NCBI GenBank assembly: GCA_014526335.1 | Contig: JACTAT010000016.1 | Span: 4,073,537-4,137,536, forward strand | Origin: Chrysaora quinquecirrha | Lineage: Eukaryota > Cnidaria > Scyphozoa > Semaeostomeae > Pelagiidae | DNA: 64,000 nucleotides | Direction: 5' to 3' | Part shown: positions 27,701 to 37,052 of the stretch, piece by piece | How the letters are laid out: every line of letters starts with the position of its first letter | Position numbering within the stretch: position 1 is the stretch's first letter | Translations under genes and position numbers: made by a program | Notes under the pieces: generated by a model | What the model was told of the DNA's origin: nothing | The model's input: the letters and a program-made list of their open reading frames with translations, nothing else | Databases searched by the model: none

Positions 27701-28949
27701 TATCCCCACCGTACTGAATATCCGCCACGGCAATCATGATGCCTCCCCACGGCTTTCATGGTATCCCCCACAGGCATCATGGTATCCCCCACCGTACTGA
27801 ATATCCGCCACGGCAATCATGGTATCCCCCACCGTACTGAACATCCCCACCGTACTCGAGATGCCTCCCCACGGCAATCATGGTATCCCCACAGTCATCA
27901 TGGTAACCCCCACCGTACTGAATATCCGCCACGGCAATCATGATGCCTCCCACGGCTATCATGGTATCCCCACAGGCATCATGGTATCCCCACCGTACTG
28001 AATATCCGCCACGGCAATCATGATATCCCCACCGTACTGAACATCCCACACCGTACTCGAGATGCCGGCAATCATGGTATCCCCACAGTCATCATGGTAT
28101 CCCCCCACCGTACTGAATATCCGCCACGGCAATCATGATGCCTCCCCACGGCAATCATGGTATCCCCACAGGCATCATGGTATCCCCCCACTGTACTGAA
28201 TATCCGCCACGGCAATCATGATGCCTCCCCACGGCAATCATGGTATCCCCCACAGTCATCATGGTATCCCCCACCGTACTGAACATCCGCCACGGCAATC
28301 ATGGTATCCCCCCACCGTACTGAACATCCCCCACCGTACTGCAAGATGCCTCCCCACGGCAATCATGGTATCCCCCCACCGTACTGAACATCCGCCATCA
28401 GTACTGCATATTAATTTCATACTGGCATAGTGTAAACGAGGACTCCCAATTCCTTATCTGATATGAAAAAATTCCGTATTCATTTCATAACAGCATAGTG
28501 TAAATGGGCCTTAGAGAGGTACCTAACAGTTTACCTCACCCGAATTTGTAAAACCTTTTGCTTATAAATAGCAGCAAAATGCTATAGAAGTTTTTTTTTC
28601 GGAAACATGTTTTACCTAACTAAATTCTGATTGCCAAGTGCCAAGCAATGATTTGGTGACAGACATATAGCCAAACTAAACAACTAAACAGCATAACATT
28701 GCTTGTACACAGCGAATCTCAAAAGTTTAATTCTTGAAGTCTTTTCTTCTTCAAGAAATGAATAGGTAGGAAGGGTACTAAGTAGGCCAAGACCAACACA
28801 ACACATCCTCTGCCTCGCCTATCCACCTTACCCTCAAATGCAAGCGCATCTTTTTCCTCTTGTGACTTTTCTTTGTTATCAGCTGGCTGATTTTCAGCTT
28901 CCTTCATCTCAACATCGTTGTTTTTCTTCTCGGAATCCTTTGCAGTCAT
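13705..28949 (-). CDS. PSMD3: 26S proteasome non-ATPase regulatory subunit 3 (PSMD3/Rpn3)
   Basis: Family role: Rpn3 is a PCI-domain subunit of the 19S proteasome lid. Fifteen exons: 28832-28949, 25943-26092, 24289-24458, 22864-23000, 21724-21778, 20930-20986, 20293-20371, 19248-19351, 18316-18430, 17733-17826, 16605-16734, 15794-15856, 14685-14777, 14375-14425, 13705-13779. They sum to 1491 nt, 496 residues (human 534). All borders are GT-AG and all phases fit. Diagnostic matches to human: [19 protein letters not shown] near the N-terminus, [30 protein letters not shown], and the almost invariant PCI core [20 protein letters not shown] then SLADIAKKL. The end [20 protein letters not shown] also matches. 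The N-terminus ([19 protein letters not shown]) is charged and shorter than in human. Introns are large and repeat-laden, unlike the compact exons. Confidence 0.97.
16195..16510. repeat. Dispersed inverted-repeat element, family R3 (PSMD3 intron)
   Basis: It carries TCTGGAGACTTCCAAGTCA and TTCTTTTGGACAACACCCAG as in the other R3 copies. Inside is a small tandem array of GAAATTCCAAATT-like units (16315-16400). Confidence 0.6.
16882..17307. repeat. MITE-like element with TAGACCTTTTCAAA ends
   Basis: The left end ATAGACCTTTTCAAAAGGT and the right end ACCTCTTTGAAAAGGTCTA are inverted copies, about 425 bp apart in a PSMD3 intron. A related, more decayed sequence with AGTTACTTGCATCTT and CCAGAAAAATGTTG lies at 49130-49400. 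No coding frame. Confidence 0.6.
17307..17490. repeat. MITE-like element, family R2
   Basis: Ends resemble TAGACTTATT.CATGAGTC on the left and GGGACTTATGTAACGAGTCT on the right, with GTTGTTGCTGTTGC inside. R2 copies are clearest at 20434-20562 and 54769-54912. Confidence 0.55.
18597..18862. repeat. CAT/ATC microsatellite (PSMD3 intron 9)
   Basis: About 265 bp of almost pure CAT trinucleotide repeat with CAC and AAT interruptions. It produces long artificial poly-His, poly-Ile, poly-Met and poly-Asp open frames on both strands. None is a gene. Confidence 0.97.
20434..20562. repeat. MITE-like element, family R2
   Basis: The left end TTAGACTAATTACATGACCC and the right end GGGACTCATGTAATAAGTCT are inverted copies. 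The interior has GCTGTTGTTGTTGTTGCTGTTTGCGAATAGT. It lies in a PSMD3 intron. Another decayed copy is at 18995-19140. Confidence 0.7.
22246..22280 (+). other. Degenerate hammerhead-like motif in retroelement scrap
   Basis: The order is CCGATGA, GGGA, ten-base loop, TCCC, GAAACG. It resembles the hammerhead core CTGATGA-stem-GAAA with one core base changed (T to C). The surrounding sequence, with GAAACGTTGCCC, looks like the terminal part of a Penelope-type element. Function is doubtful. Confidence 0.3.
22510..22745. repeat. MITE-like element, family R1
   Basis: It contains ACGATCAAACATTTTTTGTC near its left edge and CAATGTTTGACCGTTTGGCC inside, as in other R1 copies. It lies in PSMD3 intron 4. 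The right terminus is not clear. Confidence 0.55.
23740..23830. repeat. CCATT-type short repeat
   Basis: Recurrent CCATTC and ATTCCAT phrases form a degenerate pentamer-like satellite in a PSMD3 intron. No coding content. Confidence 0.5.
24005..24175 (+). mobile_element. Probable 3' tail of a non-LTR retrotransposon
   Basis: A stretch with GGAACACAGGCTAAAGCGGC and a hairpin-forming GGCCCAAGC...CTTGGGCC is followed by AATAAAATTGAATTGAATTG, a short tandem tail of the kind that ends some LINE families. No reverse transcriptase frame is present, so it is a 5'-truncated relic at best. Confidence 0.4.
25170..25835. repeat. Element with CGCG-rich ends (PSMD3 intron 2)
   Basis: Both ends are unusually CpG-dense for this locus: GGCGCGCGATCACGCGCGCG on the left, GGTGCGCGATCTTCCACGCA on the right. 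Each is flanked by CCTCTC-like text in opposite orientation (CAGTCCTCTCAGT and ACGGAGAGGCCTG). A 95-codon open frame (25361-25648, plus) lies inside; I do not recognise its product. Confidence 0.45.
26198..28512. mobile_element. Fold-back element with inverted satellite arms (PSMD3 intron 1)
   Basis: Left arm ~26430-27097 and right arm ~27478-28395 are inverted copies around a ~380-bp spacer. Each arm consists of ~20-22 bp satellite units (GATACCATGATTGCCGTGG, GGATATTCAGTACGGTGG and variants) plus a ~160-bp unique inner segment (for example ACTTCGTTTCGCAAATTTTG at 27059 and its reverse at 27498). Outer ends carry TACACTATGC and GCATAGTGTA in opposite orientation. This is the plan of a fold-back DNA element. 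The open frames across it ([18 protein letters not shown] type) reflect a satellite without stop codons. Confidence 0.8.
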
Positions 28950-29269
28950 GTCTAATAGTTATCAAAAGCAGACAAAACCAAACTCTAAAACTCACAAGTT
29001 GCTGCGGGCCTAGCCGTTCCTCACAAAGTTCTTTAGTCGCAAAATTTTGCTTTGGGAAGTCTCATCGCTAAATTAAATCTACAAAGTCCTTTGTCTACGA
29101 CGCATGCTCGTAAAATTTTACAGAAGCCGCTGACCGGTAGCCTCCTGTCGAGATTGCGCTTATTTCACTTTGAGAAGGCGGGAAACTTTGAAATTAGGAT
29201 AAGGAAACAAAACCAATTAAAAAATATCTTTTCCTTTACGTGTGTTAATGTCAATCCAGAATTATAATA
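28950..29269. promoter_or_regulatory. Putative bidirectional promoter, PSMD3 / C2-domain gene
   Basis: The start codons of PSMD3 (28949, minus) and the C2-domain gene (29270, plus) are 320 bp apart and face away from each other. Both 5' UTRs and the core promoter must fit here unless UTR introns exist. No TATA box is obvious. This is inference from layout. Confidence 0.55.
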
Positions 29270-32200
29270 ATGTCGTCTAGCTCTTGGCCAATATGTTCTG
29301 CAAAGTTGGAATTCAGTAAGTTCGAAGAGCTTTCTTTCACTTCATCCCTAACATCAAGCACAGACGAAATTGGAAAGCAAATTTTCGACGGCCTAAAACA
29401 CAATGTTTTTTTACATTTCAGCTGCCAAGTATAAGCTGCCAGTTCAGTTTGACACAGCTATTGAAATCAACCTGACGAACGAGAAACATACAGATGAAGA
29501 TGATGCTTTTGCAAAATTTTCAACATTGCCTGTAAGACTATACAGTAGCTATATGACTTCGTTTGTCCCCAAAATGTAACCCGACAAAATGTTCCCCTTT
29601 GATTTAGGATAGGGAAAGAAATTTCAAATCTTTGGTTTTCAAATCTACTGTCCTTCTTTATTATAGAATCATAGGAAACGAGGACAGAACAATAAAAATT
29701 GCTTGGTCAAAACACAGGCTTGAAGAGTGTAGCTACTTTAAATTTATAGCCCTTATAGCGACGGTGAAGGTGAAATGGTGTATTTAGCGCCAGTCGCTTT
29801 GATCTCAGTAGTAGGTTAACTAATCGAGACCTCGAGCCTGGCTGTGACACTACCGTAGCTTGGTCTCGAACCCCGACGTCGCTCAGCTACTGACACCTCG
29901 AGCCAGCTGGATTGAGCCTGGCTATTATTTTTTCTTAATTATTAAATTTCAACAAACTTTATAAAAAAATCGCATACTTTGAAGAGTGAAGTGAAAAATT
30001 TCTTGCAAAATATTTTCCCAGAACCAAACTTCCTTCAACTTTGGTAACCTGTCACTTATATAAACAATTTGCTTTAGACTGGCGTTTTAGCAGTTCGTGT
30101 ATTTGGGTGTGTTGGATTATCAAGTTCTGATTTCAAAATAGAAGATGACATACTAGTGTATGCACGTGTGATTGCTGGTGCTAACGGAAAAAGTACAAAC
30201 CATACTTCATTTTCGAAAGGAAAGCCAATTTGGAATGAATGTTTGTTCTTCCCTGTTCAGGTAAGTTCTTGCCCTAAGGCCCTGGCCAAGCGATCAGACA
30301 TTGCTGGTGCAATATTGGAGATTTGCTTGTCAAGTATAATGTTTGCCGTCTGGCCACGTCCAAAAACATTGCTCGTCCAACATTTTTTGCTTGCGTCAAG
30401 CAAAAAGTATGTTTATAACAACGAAGCAATAATTAAATTGATTACAACAAAATGCATCTGCTATATGTAAGTATGTTTTTTGGCTACATTTGAACTTTTT
30501 CAAAAACATCACGCCACAAGTTTTGTTATTATTGCTTCTCAAGCAATGTTTTTGGCCGTCGCCAAACGGTCAAACATTTAAAGCAAATTTAAAATGTTGG
30601 ACCAACAATGTTTGATGGTTTGGCCATGGCTTCAGAAGAAAAAGGACTTTAAGTACATATGTTCAAAGATGTTCCCATCTTTCTTTACAATCCTCAAGTG
30701 TTGTACAACTCAGACTTTTCTTGCTTTCTCTTCAGCTTACTGGAAATCCAAAGTCAACATCAAACCGTCTCACCGTCTTGATAATTTGGCGAGACGAAGG
30801 ACAGGATAAAAAATCAGGGCTATCGAGTCACAAATTGCTTGGCCAAGCTGACTTTTGCCTCCATAAATTTGCAAAGGTTTGGAATTTAAGATAAAAACGT
30901 TTATTTACTTCAAATTACCTTTAAAGACTCCATATTTACGCGTTACATGTTTTTTCAAGAGACGGTTTTGTTTTGAATGAATCCAGTACTGTGACTTGTC
31001 GAGTATCTCAACTTTACGAGTCAGTCTGAAAATGTCACTACTCGAACTACTTGTAAGAAAATTGTTCAGCCTGGAATTATAAATTGAGCGGCCAACGTCA
31101 CCCATTAGTATGTCGGACTAGCTTGGCAGCTCGTTCTACACGCATCATACAAACTTTCATGCAAAAGTATAAACGACAGGCAAATTTCACAAGTTTTTTT
31201 ATATCTGTCTGCATATTTTGAGAGTATCTTATTGTATTTAAACAACCGCTCTGCCTGTTTTTGAATTTTTGCTCCTTAATAAGAAAGCAGGCAGCCTTTT
31301 TTGTAAAGTCAGTTTCTTAGTTGCGGGGTAGTACTGTACTGAACTTTCAGAGGAGCCGAATACTACTTTTTATAAGCCACTTTTTTTAAACCGTTCATTC
31401 GATGTATTGCTAGAGGAAATACCACAATTAATTTGCATGTTTTGATTCTTTATGCAGCACATGAAGACCTTTGAAACAACTGAGATTAAAAATCGAAAGC
31501 AACAGGTAAAAGTTGACTTATTGGACAAAATTATAGGACATTTTGTGCTATCATTGATATTGTTGTCTATTTCGTGTCCGCCTTTTGTCTCTCTCTCTAG
31601 GTCGTCGGTCAACTTCAAATTGAAATGGCGCTCATATATGGTCCATTTGGCTATGGTCTGTCTTCGCAGGTAGTTCAAAATTACAATTTTTCAGGTTTTT
31701 ATGGGACAAAATTTAAAATATACCCAGAGTACAGAAAAATGTTTTACATTCCTCCAGACAAAAATACCAGTTGCTGAAAAACTTCTTCGCTTAATAATGA
31801 AAAAGAGGCTTGTCTTGTTTCGGGGTGTTGCAAAAGATTTTCCATTGTTCTAATTGACCTTCTTCTGGTCAGTGACCGTGTGACCGTAACTTTTGGCTTA
31901 TTCTGAACAAACCAATGGCGTGGCGTCCACTGGGGAAAAGAATAAAATAATTTCTGAGTTGTACAAACTTCAAAATTGCGATGAACAGCATACATTATTA
32001 TCCCCCTATGACGTTCCCTCTGTTCCTCGCAATTTCGAAACTTTAAATAACTGATGAACAAGGTTTGGTCGTTTGTCCAATACCTAATAGTTAATGGTTT
32101 TAGTTTTTCGAACAAAGACACCCCAGAATTTAAACTGAAATATGCCGAAAACAATAACAGAAAAACGAACGATATAAGCACAATTGCGGTAGCAAACACC

Positions 32201-35200
32201 AGTAACTGCCGTAGCAATACTATTTTTCTTTTTTAAGCTTCAAAATCACCTACACCAACCAAAAGAAATGGTTCATGTTTCGTTTTATCCTAAAGTTTCT
32301 CCATCCATTGAAGGACCACAGTATAGAGGGTGAGTATAGTCTTCAAATTTAGGCTCTGGCCAAAGGACCAAACAGTGTTTGTCAAACATTTGAATTTTCT
32401 TATCAAGCAATGTTTGACCGTTTGGCCACGTCACAAAACATTTCTTGGAAGAAGAATTTGCTGGGCAAGCAAACAATTTATAACGAGCAATGTTGTCTGA
32501 TACGGACAAACGATAAAAAATTTTGTTTGACGTGCAAATTTCAAATTGGGTGGGACTTATGTAGTGAGTCTAACTCAAACATTGGTTGATAAGCAAATTC
32601 CAAATGTTTGACAAACAAAGTTTGATGGTTTGGCCAGAGCCTTTCTTATATTTATTGCAGATGGTAAGCAGTTTTCAATTTTCTCACTAATAAAGTTTAT
32701 CATTGCTAGAAAACAACATGATTTAAAAACGGTTGAATTTTTTATAGGCACTGTGCAATTCCAAGAAAAATCGCTCACCCAAGCTTCATTCCTTTCAACC
32801 AAAAAACGAACCGCCTAGAGCCAGCTATCAGTGAAACACATGGTTAGTATTTTGACAACGCTATGGTTCTGGCCAAACAATTAAACATTGTCAAACATTT
32901 GGAATTTGCCTATCAACCAATGTTTGAGTTAGACTCACTACATAAGTCCCACTACTTCGCTCGATGTTGTTGTTGTGTCGTAAGTCTATGTTCACGTCAC
33001 AAAACATTGCTTGAAAGGTATAATTAAGCAGGATTAGTTGTTTGATGTTCTTGTTAAAGTTCAAAACATTTTTTGCTTGTCGCAGACAAGCCATGAAGAG
33101 AAATTTCAATTTTTAAAAAACGATGTTTAATCCATTGGCCAGGGCCAAACACACCTGTCCTGGCTGAACGATTAAATACTGTTTTTCAAACATTCGAGAT
33201 TTAAAGTTTTGAAAATTTCCATACCGTCTACGTTAGTAACAAGAAAAAATGTTTAAGGAACCATATTTTGTGACGTGGCAAAATGGTCAAACATTACTTC
33301 ACAAGCAAATTTCAAATGTTTGACAAATAATGTTCGATCATTTGGCCGGGGCCTGATGGTCACTATAGCCATTATACTTGTATACTTTGACTTGCTTGTA
33401 ATGTTATAGGCTTTAGCGCTGCCCTGATTTGTTGAATTTCAGGCAACCCGATATCGATAACAAGACTGAAGTTTCCTTTCCTTGTGAAATCCATGACTAG
33501 GTAAGACACTGTACCATTCTATAGTTGGAACTCTGAATTACACAGCATATTGAGTGTGATCGTCATTTCATCGTATAGTTTAGACTTCCAGGGCTTCAAC
33601 TTGGTTTGCTACAGCAGAAAACAAGAACAAGAAGGATCGCGTATCTCAGAGGCGTTCTACGTAATCTGGTAAGTCTTCTCCTTTCTCGCAACACCGAAAG
33701 TATGGAAACTATTACTTAAGTTTCCGTTGTAAAAGGACTCGGCTTTTCCGAGAAACGATCCGGTAAATACAGTGGATAGAAATTCCTCTGACTCGTATTC
33801 TGAAAATTTTTTCTCCGGGACACTCTCAGAAAGTGCATGGAGTGGATCTTGAGTTATAATCGAACATATATACATAACAACATAAATACAAACACACATA
33901 AATAAACATACTTAACACACTTAACCACAATCATTTCTGTTTTATAAATAAAGACTAGCCCTTGCCCGTCTGATTCCAAAGGAACCTTTTGTTTTGAGGT
34001 GCATGGAGTGGATCTTAAGTTATAAAGCGAACATGCATATATAATAACATACATACAAACACACATGCATAAACACTCTTAGCATACTTAACCACAAACA
34101 TTTCTGTTTTATAAATATAGACTAGCCCTTGACCGTCTGATTCCAAAGGAACCTTTTGTTTTGAGGTGCATGGAGTGGATCTTGAGTTATAAAGCAAACA
34201 TGTATATACATAATAACATACACACAAAGATACGTACATAAATATACTTAACATACATAATCACAAACAGTTCTGTTTTATAAATATAGACTAGCCCTTG
34301 CCCGTCTGATTCCAAAGGAACCTTTTGTTTTGAGGTGCATGGAGTGGATCTTGAGTTATAAAGCGAACATGTATATACATAATAACATACATACAAACAT
34401 ACACGCATAAACATTCTTAGCATACTTAATCACAAACAGTTCTGTTTTATAAATATAGACTAGCCCTTGCCCGTCTGATTCCAAAGGAACCTTTTGTTTT
34501 GAGGTGCATGGAGTGGATCTTGAGTTATAAAGCGAACATGTATATACATACATGCATACATACGTAATCACACAAACAGTTTTGTTTAAAAAAAATAGAA
34601 GCCGGGTGTAGACTAAGCGAAATTCTTTGCGCAAAGAAAAGGATTTTGTCACTCCAAATTACAAAAAAATAAAATTTCAAACTTTACATTCAATTTAATT
34701 TTTTGTTTTGGGTGTCATTTATTTGCAGGACAAAATTGATGTGAGCGAGGAGAAAAAGGCGAGCAATCAAGGCAAATTGCCTGAAAAAATAGCACCAAGC
34801 AGCCATGGTAAGATTTCATTAGTACGTACGCCCAGGAATTAACCACAATCGTTAGTTCACTGCTTTATAATGAAGACTATTTCTTTGTCTTTTTAGAGTC
34901 AAATGGCTCTCTAGAAGCTTCGTCAGCACAGGATGAGGTAGGAGACGCCATTTAGCAATTACGCTCATTTCTAAAGGTAAATTTATAGAGTAACATTGGT
35001 TGGCTAGAATAAAGATCACTAGACTTGAATATGATACTTGGGGTACACCGTCGTGGTTGCTACATATACCCTGACAAAGTACAAGGGTTACATCCCAGGT
35101 TTAATATTGGTCATATCTCTTTGACAATAATAACTCTAGTCTTTTTCTAAAGAAAAATTAACAGTGAACGCTAGAAGGCAAAATGAAGATCCCAGGACCT

Positions 35201-36773
35201 TACTTTGATTCTTGGGGTACACCATAGCGGTTGCATACCTTGACAAAGTACAAGAGTTACATCCCAGTTTAAATATTGGTTTAATCTGTATCCCATAACT
35301 CAATACTATAGTGTAATAATAAGTCTAAATTGGTCTATTTCTGAGGGAAAATATACAGTAATAGCAAGTGGCCCATGATAAACATAAAGGTATCTACTTT
35401 GATTCTTGGGGTACACCATAACGTTTGCATAGCCTGATGATGTACTGGCGATGCATCCCAGTTTGAATATAGGCCCAATCTGTTTAGCTTCCACTGCTTC
35501 TCATCCCGAATACTAGCGCGTGATTATAAGTCTAATTTATAGTGACAAAAAAGGGCTATAAAAAAGAGCCCAGGACCTCAATTTGATTCTTGGGGTACAC
35601 TATAGCCAACTGTTCCTGCATGCCTCGACGAAGTACTGACCTTGCATTCTAGCATAAACATTATAGATTTTAATAAGCATATTACATGTTTAATAAATCT
35701 TATTAGCATAATATATCTCAGAAAACTTTTATTAGAACCAAGGAGGTGAAAATAATTCTACACAAGCAACGGTTCCAGTATTTGCAAAAAGCCTGGACGA
35801 AATAGGTAATTAATGAACTTTCTTTGAATTATGCTCAGGGACGCCGGAGCGATGGTAGGGCAAGGGGGCGACCAGAAACGTAAGGGCAATTGAGATAATA
35901 AATTAGGGGGCCACCCAGGAAATTTTTTGTGTCCACGCCCTTCAGATTGGCTTAAAATGCAATAAAAGTTTTTCAACGAGTATTAATCATGTTTTTATAC
36001 GACAATTTTTGGCTATGTCTCCACATGTACGCATTTCGAATGGAATAATAATAGCGAAACATCGTATTTAACGTTGTCAAAGTCGATTATCGCATTGCAT
36101 TTAAAGGGCACTTTTGCTCGCTTGCCCCCCCCGCGCCCCCCTCTCCGGCGTCCCTGATTATGCTAAACACAAATTTATAATGCCTTATAGATCTTATTTA
36201 GGTCGTCGCATTAATCTCTTCAAAAACAAGCTATCTTCGTCATTCTGTAAATTTATATGAAGATGGGAATTATATGAAATCATTTATTCGCTTGATGAAA
36301 GAATAATTTACTTCAGATACTCAAAACATTGTTTGTCAAAAATTTTAGGTTTGCTTCCAAGTGATGTTTTACCGTTTAACCAAATCATATCGCAAAACAT
36401 TCATTCACAAAATTAAACCGAGAACTTTTACCAAACAAACAGAAAAACATTCGTTGAAATGAAACAACAGACAAAGTTGTCTGTGCAATTTTTTTGAGAA
36501 ACTTTGGAAACACGTTGAAACATTTTTTCGATAAAGCAAATTTCACATGCATGACCCACAATGTTTGGTTATATTCAATTTGAACGAAAACCTGGAAATT
36601 CGCTGGTATAGAGGGTCCAATTTTAATGTTTTCTATTTCCAGAAAAAGCGACACCCGCTGGATCATCTCAGAGAGACTCGATTGCCCCCTTTATCAGCGG
36701 GTCAGTCAAAAGGCATCATCGCAAGTCAAGTTTACTGAGTGCTTTGTTTGAAAGCCATGCAAACATTGACTGA
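29270..36773 (+). CDS. C2-domain-containing protein, possibly C2CD6/CATSPERT-like
   Basis: Fourteen exons: 29270-29315, 29422-29531, 30078-30260, 30736-30876, 31458-31505, 31601-31669, 32238-32329, 32748-32842, 33443-33500, 33584-33668, 34729-34807, 34897-34937, 35736-35805, 36643-36773. They sum to 1248 nt, 415 residues, with GT-AG borders and matching phases throughout. Residues ~50-165 look like a C2 beta-sandwich: TGVLAVRVFGCVGLSSSD, GKPIWNECLFFPV, RLTVLIIWRDEG, LLGQADFCL. The usual Asp cluster for calcium is not clearly complete. A conserved-looking block follows (IPRKIAHPSFIPFN, GNPISITRLKFPFLVKSM), then a low-complexity Ser/Lys tail. No signal peptide or membrane segment. I cannot fix the family; a C2CD6 (sperm CatSper targeting) relationship is a guess. 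The gene shares a promoter region with PSMD3 and converges on enkurin. Confidence 0.8.
29758..29925 (+). repeat. SINE-like dispersed repeat, copy 2
   Basis: It is near-identical over much of its length to 2935-3115, including TGATCTCAGTAGTAGGTTAA. The B-box-like site here reads GGTCTCGAACCCC. It lies in intron 2 of the C2-domain gene. Confidence 0.45.
30278..30633. repeat. MITE-like element, family R1
   Basis: Left end AAGGCCCTGGCCAAGCGATC; right end reversed CTGAAGCCATGGCCAAACCA. It inserts 18 bp after the donor site of C2-gene exon 3, in intron 3. Confidence 0.65.
32351..32642. repeat. R1 element carrying a nested R2 fragment
   Basis: Ends AGGCTCTGGCCAAAGGACCA and, reversed, AAGGCTCTGGCCAAACCATC. 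At 32551-32580 an R2-type GGGACTTATGTAGTGAGTCT interrupts it. The right ~90 bp is an inverted copy of 32868-32952, on the other side of C2-gene exon 8. Confidence 0.65.
32863..33150. repeat. R1 element carrying a nested R2 fragment, inverted relative to 32351-32642
   Basis: It starts TGGTTCTGGCCAAACAATTA and ends with CCATTGGCCAGGGCC. At 32932-32990 it contains an R2-like core with GACTCACTACATAAGTCCCA and GTTGTTGTTGTG. Confidence 0.65.
33160..33355. repeat. MITE-like element, family R1
   Basis: Left end TGTCCTGGCTGAACGATTAA, right end ATGTTCGATCATTTGGCCGG. It is the third R1 copy within 1 kb in C2-gene introns 7 and 8. Confidence 0.6.
33828..34560. repeat. Tandem repeat, ~168-bp unit (C2-gene intron 10)
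   Basis: The phrase GTGCATGGAGTGGATCTTGA recurs near 33833, 34001, 34168, 34337 and 34504, spaced about 168 bp. Each unit contains CTAGCCCTTGCCCGTCTGAT and an AT-rich ACATAC run. Minus-strand frames in each unit encode a similar ~75-residue peptide, a by-product of repetition. Confidence 0.9.
34985..35660. repeat. Tandem repeat, ~185-bp unit (C2-gene intron 12)
   Basis: Four diverged units are marked by TTCTTGGGGTACACCATA-like text near 35035, 35214, 35404 and 35589. Units share TTACATCCCAG, AAATATTGG and a CTAGTCT or AAGTCTAAT segment. Non-coding. Confidence 0.85.
36310..36580. repeat. MITE-like element, family R1 (last intron of C2 gene)
   Basis: It contains CAAAACATTGTTTGTCAAAA and GTGATGTTTTACCGTTTAACC, degenerate forms of the R1 theme, and ends near CACAATGTTTGGTT, 65 bp before the last exon. 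Confidence 0.5.
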
Positions 36774-37052
36774 ACTATAGACTGTTTATAATAACAAAAT
36801 GTTTTGAAGAAACCAAGTATTATCAATGTTTGGTAGAAAATTTAATATATTCAAGAGATTGACGGTTTCAAATTCTTAATGCCGTTCTTCAAAAAGTTTT
36901 TTGGTTTGGCACTTTTATAAGAACATTAGAAATCCAAATAAATTCTTGATGCTCATACATGACCATGACGCACTGTTAAATTAAAGATAAATACAATCCA
37001 ATGACATGAAATTAGCTATTTACAAAAAATTCAAATTTACTTTTTTCCTTGC

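Noticed and set aside
26392..28430. Repetitive open frames of the [12 protein letters not shown] and [15 protein letters not shown] type
   Set aside because: They come from a stop-free ~20-bp satellite forming the arms of a fold-back element and appear in several frames and both strands.
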